This document shows, one piece after another, positions 48,639-57,082 of a DNA stretch of 64,000 bases. Source of the DNA: Chryseobacterium shigense. GTDB lineage: Bacteria; Bacteroidota; Bacteroidia; Flavobacteriales; Weeksellaceae. Position numbers and translations under genes: made by a program. A model generated the notes under the pieces. The model was not told the origin of the DNA. It made no database searches and was given only the letters and a program-made list of their open reading frames with translations. The stretch's first letter is position 1. The number at the start of each line of letters is the position of its first letter. The stretch is from positions 186,001 to 250,000 of the forward strand of contig NZ_FTNY01000004.1 in NCBI RefSeq assembly GCF_900156575.1. Direction: 5' to 3'.

Positions 48639-49187
48639 ATGAATTACTCATACAAAGGTAAAATATTAATTTCCACACCTGACATTTCCGGCGATATTTT
48701 TTCGAGATCGGTGGTGCTGATCGTTGAGCATAACGAAAGCGGTGCATTTGGTTTGATATTAAACAAAAAGAACAGCCAGATGAGTAGTAAGTTCAAAAAT
48801 TTTTTTGACTTCAAAATAGAGGTCTATGACGGAGGCCCTGTGGAAAATGATAAGGTCTTCTTTATCGTCAAAGAAAAGAAGGTGACCGAGGTTTATTCTG
48901 AAATCAATAAGGAATTTTACATTACGGAAGATATTGAGAGTATCATCAGCGCAGTGCTCAATAAAGAGCTGAATATTCATGATGTAAAAATCTTCTCCGG
49001 GTATTCCGGATGGGCGGCAGAACAATTGAATGAAGAGGTATTGAGGAAGATGTGGACGGTGGTAGATGTGTACAATTTAGATTACACGCTTCCCAATGAC
49101 CAGACTCTTTGGAAGTCAATTATGCAGAATCTTGGTGGCGAATATCTGCTTTGGGCCAACTCTCCAGAGGATATCTCTCTTAACTAA
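48639..49187 (+). CDS. YqgE/AlgH family protein
   Basis: A 182-residue protein starting MNYSYKGKILISTPDISGDIF; the upstream in-frame extension would run into pdxH and beyond the promoter and is rejected. The signatures RSVVLIVEHNESGAFGLILNKK, YDGGPVENDKVFFIVKEKK and FSGYSGWAAEQLNEE are typical of UPF0301. Its cellular role is unresolved. Confidence 0.92.
   Translation: MNYSYKGKILISTPDISGDIFSRSVVLIVEHNESGAFGLILNKKNSQMSSKFKNFFDFKIEVYDGGPVENDKVFFIVKEKKVTEVYSEINKEFYITEDIESIISAVLNKELNIHDVKIFSGYSGWAAEQLNEEVLRKMWTVVDVYNLDYTLPNDQTLWKSIMQNLGGEYLLWANSPEDISLN
48653..48660 (-). promoter_or_regulatory. pdxH -7 box inside yqgE
   Basis: Minus-strand TACCTTTG, an exact TAnnTTTG, 38 bases upstream of the pdxH ATG and within the first codons of yqgE. 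Confidence 0.45.
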
Positions 49188-49294
49188 CTGAATTCCTACC
49201 TGATAGGATAGGAAAACATTAACAAACTTTAAGATTATGTTAACCAATTTTAAAGAAAGAATTCCCGTTATTTGAGAAACCAAAAATCACGACC

Positions 49295-49876
49295 ATGAGA
49301 GGAATCAAACTACTTGCTTTATCCGCTTTTTCTGCTTCGTTTTTATCCTTTACCCCTACCAATAAAAAATACATTGTCATCGATGCCGGACACGGCGGAA
49401 ATGATACGGGAAGTATCTATGGAAAATTCTCGGAGAAAGAAATCACTATAAGCATCGCTAACGAGATTAAGAAACTGAACGAAAATCAGGATCAGTATGA
49501 AGTTATTTTAACCAGAGATTCTGATGCTTATCCTACCCTTCAGGAGCGAACAGCGATGATCAACAAGCTGAATCCTGAATTGGTCATTTCTCTTCATATG
49601 AACAGTGATCCTCAAAAGGAAAGCGAGAAGGAAGGAACTGAAGTGTATATCCAAAATACCGATGGTTCTAAAAAGCTTGCTGAAAAAATTTCCAAAAAAT
49701 TTGATGTCCGTAAAATCGAGGAACGCAATCTCCACATGCTGAGAGAAACAAAGGCTCCTGCTGTATTGGTAGAACTTGGGTTCATCAACAATACTAAGGA
49801 CAGAGAGTATGCCACCAGTGAAAAGGGACAAAAAGAAATCGCACAAAAATTCACAGAGATTATCCGTGAATATTAA
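49295..49876 (+). CDS. N-acetylmuramoyl-L-alanine amidase (Amidase_3)
   Basis: A 193-residue peptidoglycan hydrolase with a short signal peptide (MRGIKLLALSAFSASFLSF). Zinc ligands and catalytic motifs are DAGHGGNDTGS (near residue 31), EKEITISIANEI (Glu), HMNSD (His), and VLVELGFINN with the catalytic Glu. There are no cell-wall-binding repeats, which fits a small soluble periplasmic amidase. It is followed by a hairpin with T-rich flanks. Confidence 0.93.
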   Translation: MRGIKLLALSAFSASFLSFTPTNKKYIVIDAGHGGNDTGSIYGKFSEKEITISIANEIKKLNENQDQYEVILTRDSDAYPTLQERTAMINKLNPELVISLHMNSDPQKESEKEGTEVYIQNTDGSKKLAEKISKKFDVRKIEERNLHMLRETKAPAVLVELGFINNTKDREYATSEKGQKEIAQKFTEIIREY

Positions 49877-49904
49877 TAAAGATACAATTCTGATTTAGTC
49901 AGAA

Positions 49905-49948
49905 AAAACCCGGTAAAGGACTTGGGTACTTTGTTGTTTACCGGGTTT
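49905..49948. terminator. bidirectional terminator, amidase / aminotransferase IV
   Basis: AAACCCGGTAAA and TTTACCGGGTTT form a perfect stem of about 11-12 bp around a long loop. On the minus strand it is followed by TTTT. It separates convergent genes. Confidence 0.7.
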
Positions 49949-49955
49949 GTCAATT

Positions 49956-50765
49956 TTAAAAACTATTCTTCCAGCTTTCCACCATTTCTATAAACCGGGA
50001 GCTTTCAAAAGTTTTATTTCTTATTTTACCTACAGAAAATATGCCTTTCTCGTCAGAGATCATTAAAATCTCTTCCGCCTTTTGAGATTCAAAAGCTATA
50101 ATCTCATGTTCCTGAATATCTGCCAGGTTATTTTTATGTAAAAAAGTAACAAAATTCTCCATCAATGGAGAGATGTAGGCACCTTCGGACTGTTTCGGAA
50201 CTTTAATCACATTACCTTCCAGAAACAACAGGTTTCCGGATGTTGTCCGTGCGATTCTTTTATTGGGATTAAGCAGGATCACATCATCGAGATCATTTTC
50301 TTCTGCATAGATTCCACCATAGATATTTTCCGGGCTGTGAACTCTGATATTGCTTAATAAATTATTATTGACATTGATTTCCTTGGTAAGGTCCATTTCC
50401 AATGGTCTCTTCTGAACAGCCAGTACATCATCTGATTCCGTCACCTCATAAAAATAAGCTACGGAAGATTTTGAAACAGTCACCGCATCATTATTTCTGA
50501 AAACCTGAAAATTGATAATTCCATTTTTAATTCCTTTCCCGTCGATAACGTCTTTGTGAAAAAGGGTCTGAAAAAACTCCAGGGTATAGGTAAGCGGAAT
50601 ATTCATTCTCATTTTTCTCATGGAAGCCATTAAGAAGAAATAGCATTCTTCATCCATGATCAATCCTCCGTTTCTCACGAAGAAAGAAACCTTCACTGCG
50701 TCGCCTAAAAGGAACGCTCTGTTCTTTACATTTAAACCGTCTGATGTAAAATATTGATTTTCCAA
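49956..50765 (-). CDS. aminotransferase class IV-like protein lacking catalytic Lys
   Basis: A 269-residue protein of the D-amino-acid/branched-chain aminotransferase fold (BCAT/ADC-lyase type). The PLP-phosphate motif NKRIARTTSGNLLFLEGNVIKVP and DDVILLNP are present. The position of the catalytic lysine (usually in LKTLNYL) reads LLSNIRVHSPENIYGG (residues about 136-151) with no Lys, so it may be catalytically altered or inactive. Known homologues in flavobacteria are variable here. Role unknown. Confidence 0.75.
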   Translation of the reverse strand: MENQYFTSDGLNVKNRAFLLGDAVKVSFFVRNGGLIMDEECYFFLMASMRKMRMNIPLTYTLEFFQTLFHKDVIDGKGIKNGIINFQVFRNNDAVTVSKSSVAYFYEVTESDDVLAVQKRPLEMDLTKEINVNNNLLSNIRVHSPENIYGGIYAEENDLDDVILLNPNKRIARTTSGNLLFLEGNVIKVPKQSEGAYISPLMENFVTFLHKNNLADIQEHEIIAFESQKAEEILMISDEKGIFSVGKIRNKTFESSRFIEMVESWKNSF

Positions 50766-50842
50766 TTTTTGATGTGATTTATTTATAAAAAAATAATGAA
50801 CGATAAATCGTTCATCAGTTTTACCAATTAATTGTGTCCGGC

Positions 50843-51229
50843 TTAGGCCGCACCTAATTTTATTCTAAGGTTTTCTATAAGGTTTTCCCAATATAATGCA
50901 TTTTCCTCTTCATCTCCTTCTTCACAGAAATCTGTAATATTCAGGGCAAGGTCTTCTGTAATATCGTCTACTGTGATTGTCATTTCAAAGAAATTTTTAG
51001 TCCCTTCATCTTCTTCCCATCTGAAACGTACGAAACCTTCAGGCTTGTATCTAATCAAAGTGGCCTTTTCAGCAGGTCCTCCACCCCAACTAAAAAAGAA
51101 ATCATCTCCTTTCTCTGTCACATCATCTGCAAACCATTCTGATAGCCCCTCAGCCGTCGCCAGATATTCATATAAAATCTCTGACAAACAATGCATTGGA
51201 AATTCGTAATGGACTTTATGTTTCGCCAT
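50843..51229 (-). CDS. START-like domain protein (AHSA1/SRPBCC family)
   Basis: A 128-residue protein starting at MAKHKVHYEFPMHCLSEILYEYL. The domain contains TAEGLSEWFADDVTEKGDDFFFSWGG and GFVRFRWEEDEGTKNFFEMTITVDDIT, typical of the flavobacterial START-like family. It probably binds a hydrophobic ligand. An upstream start would add 21 residues in AT-rich sequence and is rejected. The role is unknown; it is 77 nt upstream of the class IV gene, on the same strand. Confidence 0.7.
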   Translation of the reverse strand: MAKHKVHYEFPMHCLSEILYEYLATAEGLSEWFADDVTEKGDDFFFSWGGGPAEKATLIRYKPEGFVRFRWEEDEGTKNFFEMTITVDDITEDLALNITDFCEEGDEEENALYWENLIENLRIKLGAA

Positions 51230-51385
51230 ATAATCTTTGTTTTTATCGTCCCGCAATATATAAATTAATTTTTTTATTACACAAAAAAGCACTTATTTTT
51301 TTAAAGAATCTTCATGATATTTATCACGGGTTTTAATTCTATCTTGAATATTATTTTCGTACTTAAAACAGCCATGTAGTGCATA

Positions 51386-51414
51386 AAAAAAATCTCTCTA
51401 TTTCAGAGAGATTT
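51386..51414 (-). terminator. terminator after aspartate aminotransferase family gene
   Basis: On the minus strand, AAAATCTCTC and GAGAGATTTT pair around TGAAATA, and the arm is followed by TTTTTTT. Confidence 0.75.
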
Positions 51415-51420
51415 TATGGT

Positions 51421-52602
51421 TTATCCTTCATTCAAAACCTCCAGAATAATCTTACAGCCCTGTCTGATTTCGTCCAAAGAAATCGTGAGCGGTGGAGAGA
51501 TCCTCATATATTCATTTCTGTAAAGCTGCCAGAATACAATAAGGCCCTTTTCCATGCACTTTTTGGCTACGCTGAGGGTGTAGTCGGGTGTGCCGAGATT
51601 AACGGCCAGCATCAGGCCTTTACCATTGATGTTTTTAATCTTTGGATGAACAAGAAGTTCTCTGAACAGTTTTTCTTTTTCGATCGTTTCTTCCATCAGA
51701 CCACTTTCCAATACTTCTTTCAATGTGGCGTGGCTGGCTGCTGCGATCAGAGGGTTTCCTCCAAATGTTGTAATATGACCTAATTTAGGGGAATGCGAAA
51801 GGGTTTCCATGATTTCTCTGGAACTCATAAAAGCGCCTACCGGCACTCCACCTCCCATTCCTTTTCCCATGACGAGAATATCGGGAACCATTCCAAAATG
51901 CTCGAAGGAAAATAATTTACCGGTTCTTCCGAATCCGGGCTGGATCTCATCCAAGATCAGAAGGGCTCCTACCTCTTCACACCTTTTTTTAAGTTTGATC
52001 AGATACCCATCTTCAGGTACTAAAAATCCTGCCGCTCCCTGAATGGTTTCCAGAATAACACAGGCTGTTTTCTCTGTAATTTTATCAAAATCATTTTCAT
52101 TATTGAATTCAATAAAGCTTACCATTGGAAGCAGCGGACGGAATTCTCTTTTGTGAGTTTCGTTTCCAGATACGCTCAATGCGCCGTGTGTATTTCCGTG
52201 GTATGAGTTTTTAAAGGAAACGATTTCTTCTCTTCCGGTATAGCGCTTGGCAAGCTTCAGGCTTCCGTCAATGGCTTCTGCCCCACTGTTGACAAGATAA
52301 GTGATCTCCAGAGGATCTGGAGTAGATTCTGCCAGCAGTTTACATAATGCGACGGGTTTTTCCTGTGCATATTCTCCGTACACCATGACGTGAAGGTATT
52401 TGTCTGCCTGTTCTTTGATGGCTTCCACAACCTTAGGATGTGAATGTCCTAAAGTGTTGGCAGAAACACCTGCTACAAAATCGAGATATTTCTTTCCATC
52501 TGTTCCGTAGATAAAGCTTCCTTCTGCTCTTTCAACTTCAAAACCTGCTGCAAATTTTGTGGTCTGTGCCTGATATATAAAAAAGTCTTTGTGCATTTCC
52601 AT
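51421..52602 (-). CDS. aspartate aminotransferase family protein, class III PLP
   Basis: A 393-residue class III aminotransferase (ornithine/acetylornithine/GABA/diaminobutyrate group). The PLP lysine lies in ILVMGKGMGGGVPVGAF, with ILDEIQPGFGRTGKLFSFEHFG before it and AGVSANTLGHSHPKVVEAI near the N-terminus. The start follows the promoter box; the first ATG after it is used. Substrate unknown; in Flavobacteria this type is commonly annotated only as aspartate aminotransferase family. A terminator follows. Confidence 0.9.
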   Translation of the reverse strand: MEMHKDFFIYQAQTTKFAAGFEVERAEGSFIYGTDGKKYLDFVAGVSANTLGHSHPKVVEAIKEQADKYLHVMVYGEYAQEKPVALCKLLAESTPDPLEITYLVNSGAEAIDGSLKLAKRYTGREEIVSFKNSYHGNTHGALSVSGNETHKREFRPLLPMVSFIEFNNENDFDKITEKTACVILETIQGAAGFLVPEDGYLIKLKKRCEEVGALLILDEIQPGFGRTGKLFSFEHFGMVPDILVMGKGMGGGVPVGAFMSSREIMETLSHSPKLGHITTFGGNPLIAAASHATLKEVLESGLMEETIEKEKLFRELLVHPKIKNINGKGLMLAVNLGTPDYTLSVAKKCMEKGLIVFWQLYRNEYMRISPPLTISLDEIRQGCKIILEVLNEG

Positions 52603-52620
52603 TGTCGCGAAAATTTTTAG

Positions 52621-52628
52621 CAAAGCTA
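52621..52628 (-). promoter_or_regulatory. -7 box for class III aminotransferase gene
   Basis: Minus-strand TAGCTTTG, an exact TAnnTTTG. It ends 18 bases before ATG 52602 and overlaps the longer in-frame start at 52623, which is therefore not used. Confidence 0.5.
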
Positions 52629-52664
52629 TAAAACATTCATTAAACGCTAAAATTAAAGAACATA

Positions 52665-52692
52665 AAAAAGACCAGCTGCTGCTGGTCTTTTT
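52665..52692 (-). terminator. ostA-like gene terminator
   Basis: AAAAAGACCAGC and GCTGGTCTTTTT are exact inverted arms around TGCT; on the minus strand the arm ends in TTTTTT. Strong. Confidence 0.85.
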
Positions 52693-52693
52693 C

Positions 52694-54427
52694 TTATTTT
52701 TTAACCCGTTTAGGTTTTTTAGCTTCTTCTTTTGCTTTTTCTTTATCTATAGCTTCCTGAGCCTGGTTGAACAATTCATTATCAGAAGAATATTTTATTT
52801 CTTCATAGTTGGGACTGTCTACAAGAATATCCTGCCATTTTCTGATCCGGTCTTTGGTATTCCAGTTGAAATCGGAAAATTTTCTTTTCTCGGGTTCTAT
52901 CTTACTCATAGGATAGGTATCAGAATTTGCTGCTATGCTGCATGAGATGATCTGTAGCCCGGTTTCCTCAAATAAAGCTCCAATGATTCCACACGTGGAA
53001 AGGGTGATTCCTATTCTCTGAGGCTTTTTTGTTTCCTGATCAACGTCATCCACATAGGCAATCGATTGGGCATTCCCAACGACTCTGGCTTCTTTAATCT
53101 CGTTATTCTGATAATAAACGGTCATAAATTTTCCTTTCACCTGGTTGAACTCATCTTTCAGGTTTAGCGAATCTACTTTGCTTATGGCATAAGCATTTCC
53201 AATTACTTTCAGTGAATCTATGTTTTCTGTTTTGGTATTGAAATAGGCCTCAATCTTGTCACCTGTCACCTGTTTTTCACCGCTCCAAAGAATGGGTTTG
53301 GTATACATATGCATGATCCCATCTGTTTCGTTGAAGGCAATGGAGTCTGCTCTACCCTGTGCATTTGATTTAAAGATACGCCCTTTTCTATAGGCTCTTA
53401 AAAAACTTTTCTTTATTGTTATATCTGCTGAGTCCCGTCTCTGGTAAGAAAGAATTTTTTCTGCTGCAAAATAAATGGAATCTTTTTCCATGATCTTAAC
53501 AGCATATGGACTTTGGGTCATCATCGCGGAATCTTTCTTTTGGAACACTTCTCCGTATCCTCCTTTGATGTATCTTCTTTCTATAGGATCATCCAGAGTA
53601 ACATTCCCGGTTGCTTTACCAAAACCTGTGATATTATTAAAATACATATCATCACCGGTAAGGATCTTGTCATTGTAAAAGATCTTGGAGTTTTTATTCA
53701 GGAAGGCTTCCTTCGTCTCCATTCTGTAAGTTCCTTTTTCGGTGTAAATCCTGTTTTTCCGGTTCGCGCGGTTGGTAATGGTAGTAGGGCCAAAAAACTC
53801 AGCCACCTTGGTATTCTGGTTTTGTTTGATATTAACGCCTTCTATAATGTAATCCGGGTTGTCTATTTTTACGTTCCCGACAAAATCTATCATTTTGGTA
53901 TTGAGAAAATAAGTAGCCGATTTGGTATACATTACATTCTGTGCATCAGAAATCGTTCCTCCTGTATTGAAGTAAGCCTGATTGGCCAGTCTGTCATAAT
54001 AGAGAATATCTGTTTTGATCGTCTGCTTGGGATCGGTAAGAACAACATCTTTTTTGGCAACTCCTTTCTGGGTAACTCCGTTATATTCCATCTCCTGGGC
54101 TGTAATGACAGAGCCGTCTGCGTTCTGAAGCTTGGCATTACCAATAGCTTTTACGAGACTCTGATCATTATAAAGAATCACCTCATCTGCATAGAGAATA
54201 GATCCCTGATGCTCTATCTGAACATGACCTACCATGTACTGGTTGCCCTCGTACTTTGTATCTTTTTTAAATTCATCAGCATGGATGATCTTTACCTTGT
54301 CTTCAGGTCTTACTGCGGGTAAAGGTTTTCCTTTATTTTGAATATAAGGATCCATCTGCGTTGTTTTATTGTCCTGTGCAGAACTGAACGCAGAAATAAA
54401 AAGTAACAGAAAAAGGATTATTCTCAT
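52694..54427 (-). CDS. OstA-like protein (LPS transport-related)
   Basis: A 577-residue exported protein (signal peptide about 1-18, SAFSSAQ). An OstA/LptA-like beta-jellyroll fills roughly 30-330: GNQYMVGHVQIEHQGSILYADEVILYNDQSLVKAIGNAKLQ is diagnostic, with several further GN-x-x-hydrophobic repeats. It ends with a Lys/Glu-rich, charged tail. It likely guides lipopolysaccharide in the periplasm. It starts 3 nt after a Fur-family gene and is probably in one operon with it. Confidence 0.88.
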   Translation of the reverse strand: MRIILFLLLFISAFSSAQDNKTTQMDPYIQNKGKPLPAVRPEDKVKIIHADEFKKDTKYEGNQYMVGHVQIEHQGSILYADEVILYNDQSLVKAIGNAKLQNADGSVITAQEMEYNGVTQKGVAKKDVVLTDPKQTIKTDILYYDRLANQAYFNTGGTISDAQNVMYTKSATYFLNTKMIDFVGNVKIDNPDYIIEGVNIKQNQNTKVAEFFGPTTITNRANRKNRIYTEKGTYRMETKEAFLNKNSKIFYNDKILTGDDMYFNNITGFGKATGNVTLDDPIERRYIKGGYGEVFQKKDSAMMTQSPYAVKIMEKDSIYFAAEKILSYQRRDSADITIKKSFLRAYRKGRIFKSNAQGRADSIAFNETDGIMHMYTKPILWSGEKQVTGDKIEAYFNTKTENIDSLKVIGNAYAISKVDSLNLKDEFNQVKGKFMTVYYQNNEIKEARVVGNAQSIAYVDDVDQETKKPQRIGITLSTCGIIGALFEETGLQIISCSIAANSDTYPMSKIEPEKRKFSDFNWNTKDRIRKWQDILVDSPNYEEIKYSSDNELFNQAQEAIDKEKAKEEAKKPKRVKK

Positions 54428-54430
54428 TAA

Positions 54431-54904
54431 TTAATCATTCTTAGTGCCATAGAAATACAGCGAATGCGAATCAATATTTACGCCAAATGCTTCTTCAATT
54501 GCTTCTTTAATTCCCTGAATTCTTGGATCGCAGAATTCGATGATCTCTTCAATTTCTTTATCGGAGCCTTTTTTGTAGATCACCAAATGGTCATGCTGTT
54601 TGTCAAAATAAGACTTTTCATAAGATGAAGAGGTCAATGTTTTTTCTCCAAACTGATGCTTACGGATCAAGCCTGCATCAAGGAAAATTTCAATAGTGTT
54701 GTAAATGGTTGCTTTTGAAACATGATATTTCTTCTGCATCATCAAAAGATACAGATCATCCACATTGAAGTGGTGATCCATATTATAAATCTCTTCTAAT
54801 ATCGTATATCGTTCAGGAGTGTTTCTGAAACCCTTTTCTAATAAGTAGTTTCTTAAAACATCCTTAATCAAAGCAATATTTTTTTCTTTTTGTATTGTAT
54901 CCAT
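54431..54904 (-). CDS. Fur family transcriptional regulator
   Basis: A 157-residue ferric-uptake-type regulator: GFRNTPERYTILEEIYNMDHHFNVDDLYLLMMQKKYHVSKATIYNTIEIFLDAGLIRKHQF is the winged helix with the typical PER and ATIYNT signatures, and the dimerisation part contains HDHLVIYKKG. Only one Cys is present (near 125), so the structural CxxC zinc sites are missing. Metal specificity is unknown. The ATG at 54904 is used rather than an upstream TTG. It precedes the ostA-like gene. Confidence 0.93.
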   Translation of the reverse strand: MDTIQKEKNIALIKDVLRNYLLEKGFRNTPERYTILEEIYNMDHHFNVDDLYLLMMQKKYHVSKATIYNTIEIFLDAGLIRKHQFGEKTLTSSSYEKSYFDKQHDHLVIYKKGSDKEIEEIIEFCDPRIQGIKEAIEEAFGVNIDSHSLYFYGTKND

Positions 54905-54919
54905 CAAAAAAATTATCTA

Positions 54920-54927
54920 CAAATTTA
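54920..54927 (-). promoter_or_regulatory. fur -7 box
   Basis: Minus-strand TAAATTTG, an exact TAnnTTTG; leader of about 10-12 nt. Confidence 0.5.
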
Positions 54928-54971
54928 TTGATTTTTATTTAAATACACCGCATGGTTTGGTGCCGGGACTT

Positions 54972-56966
54972 TTAGGAATTATGACGAAAGAAGCCAGATT
55001 GCTCAATCTTGGTGTCATAAACCGTCAGTTCTGTGATGGGTGCAGATTCTACTTCCACGTTATGTGATGATACTCCCCACGCTTTAAAGTCATCACTTCC
55101 GATGTACTTCACGAAGTTGTAGATATTGAGTATAATCTTCTGTTTAACCGTTAAAAGTATATCGTTAATATATGTATTATCTATAATCACGTACTTCAAA
55201 TCCGGTGGAATGTTATGGGCTCTGAGAGACGGGTGGCTGCTTCTTGAAGGAATGGTTCCGTCTGCCATAAGATCTTTCAGGACCATATTGAAATAGTCAT
55301 TGATTCTACGGTCTACTTTAAACCCTAAAAGGAAATTCACTTTATAAACAGTTCCGGGCAGAATTTCATCTACGGTATATCTGAAAGTATATGGATCTTC
55401 CTGATTGACAATACTTAATATAAAGTAATGATCGGCTCTTTTCGGCTGTTTTTTAATGATGGAATAGATGATTTTGGATTCTACCTCGTCATTTCTTTTG
55501 GCTCTGCTCAGATAAGCAAGATTGGTTGCATATTTTGGAATGCTCTCATCCAGCTTCATATCTTTTATGATGGAGACGTATTTATCTATTTTCACAAACT
55601 GGATAAATCTTGTTTTTATCAGTCTGCCATTATACCATGCATACATAGAGATTCCAATAGAACCAGCCAATACTACGGTGATCCAACCGCCTTCCATGAA
55701 CTTGATAATGTTTGCGCTAAAGAATCCTAGTTCAATAGACAGATATACCAAAGCAAAGAACAGAATCAATACTTTACTTACTCTATGCTTTAACAACCAG
55801 AAAATAAGGAGAATGGTGGTCATCAGCATCGTGACCGTAATGGAAAGTCCATAGGCGGCTTCCATTTTTCCTGATTCTCTGAAATGGAGTACTACAATAA
55901 TGCAAAGGATGAGAAGTCCCCAGTTTATTCTGGGAATATACATTTGCCCTTTCACCCCTGAAGGATAATCGATTTTCTGATTAGGCCACAAGTTAAGAGA
56001 CATGGCTTCAGAAAAAATGGTAAAAGAACCTGTAATTAAGGCCTGACTGGCAATAATTGCTGCCGCAGTTGCCAAAATTACACCCGGTACTATCATCCAC
56101 TCTTCCATGATTCCGAAGAATGGGTTGACTACAGAGAATCCAGGTTTCGCATGATTGGTTAAAAGCCATGCTCCCTGTCCCAGATAATTTAAAATAAGCA
56201 TGATCTTTACAAACGCCCAGCTCACTCTTATGTTTTTAGCACCACAATGCCCAAGGTCTGAATAAAGAGCTTCGGCCCCGGTAGTACAAAGAAACACAGC
56301 ACCAAGAATAACAATTGCACTTGGAGAATGAGCAATAAGCTTATAGGCATAATAAGGATTGAAAGACCTTAAAATTTCGAAATTTTCACTCAAATGCATA
56401 ACGCCCAAACCTCCCAGCACAAGGAACCACACCACCATTACCGGTCCAAAAAACCTCCCGATAAAACTGGTTCCAAACTGCTGTACCACAAAGATGACAA
56501 TCAGAATTCCGATCGTAATGGGAACAACAGGGGTATGAGGATTATAGATCTCGAGACCTTCAATAGCCGACATCACGGTAAGCGACGGCGTGATCACTCC
56601 ATCTGCAACAAGGGCTGCTGCGCCTATAATCGCAATAAGGTAGAGCCATCCTTTTTTAAGGTTTTTAACTAACGAGAATAAGGCTAAAATCCCTCCTTCT
56701 CCTTTGTTATCTGCTCTTAAAGCAATAATTACGTATTTTATTGTAGTCTGAAGAGTCAGGGTCCAAATAATACAGGATAGAGCTCCTTCTATGTATTCGT
56801 TGAAAGGCATATTACTGCCCCCGTCTCTTGCATTTACAATCGCTTTCATTACGTAAAGCGGTGATGTCCCGATATCCCCGAAAACAATTCCGAGCGAGAC
56901 TAAAACTCCAATAAAAGAAAGTTTTTTTATGTCAAAATGATAACCTTCTTCTGTAACGTCTGCCAT
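54972..56966 (-). CDS. kup: KUP/HAK potassium uptake protein
   Basis: A 664-residue potassium transporter of the KUP family, with about 12 transmembrane helices in the first 440 residues (typical GIVFGDIGTSPLYVMKA near 25-41, and GEGGILALFSL, ALYSDLGHCGAKNIR) and a 220-residue cytosolic C-terminal domain. Predicted to import K+ with protons. The length is usual. It has its own TAnnTTTG box and ends close to fur. Confidence 0.95.
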   Translation of the reverse strand: MADVTEEGYHFDIKKLSFIGVLVSLGIVFGDIGTSPLYVMKAIVNARDGGSNMPFNEYIEGALSCIIWTLTLQTTIKYVIIALRADNKGEGGILALFSLVKNLKKGWLYLIAIIGAAALVADGVITPSLTVMSAIEGLEIYNPHTPVVPITIGILIVIFVVQQFGTSFIGRFFGPVMVVWFLVLGGLGVMHLSENFEILRSFNPYYAYKLIAHSPSAIVILGAVFLCTTGAEALYSDLGHCGAKNIRVSWAFVKIMLILNYLGQGAWLLTNHAKPGFSVVNPFFGIMEEWMIVPGVILATAAAIIASQALITGSFTIFSEAMSLNLWPNQKIDYPSGVKGQMYIPRINWGLLILCIIVVLHFRESGKMEAAYGLSITVTMLMTTILLIFWLLKHRVSKVLILFFALVYLSIELGFFSANIIKFMEGGWITVVLAGSIGISMYAWYNGRLIKTRFIQFVKIDKYVSIIKDMKLDESIPKYATNLAYLSRAKRNDEVESKIIYSIIKKQPKRADHYFILSIVNQEDPYTFRYTVDEILPGTVYKVNFLLGFKVDRRINDYFNMVLKDLMADGTIPSRSSHPSLRAHNIPPDLKYVIIDNTYINDILLTVKQKIILNIYNFVKYIGSDDFKAWGVSSHNVEVESAPITELTVYDTKIEQSGFFRHNS

Positions 56967-56990
56967 GTCAGCTTATTTTTTTTAAACGCG

Positions 56991-56998
56991 CAAATTTA
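56991..56998 (-). promoter_or_regulatory. kup -7 box
   Basis: Minus-strand TAAATTTG, exact TAnnTTTG; leader of about 20 nt. Confidence 0.5.
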
Positions 56999-57047
56999 TA
57001 CTAATTTTATGACGTCAAGAACTATTCTTCATGAATAGAATAAATGA

Positions 57048-57073
57048 AAAAACTTCCTTTCGGAAGTTTTTCT
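57048..57073 (-). terminator. pdhB terminator
   Basis: AAAAACTTCC and GGAAGTTTTT pair perfectly around TTTC; the minus-strand side ends in TTTTTT. Confidence 0.85.
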
Positions 57074-57082
57074 CTATAACAG

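Noticed and set aside
53513..54322. A 269-codon plus-strand frame inside the ostA-like gene
   Set aside because: Opposite-strand shadow of a clear coding region; composition follows the antisense of the real gene.
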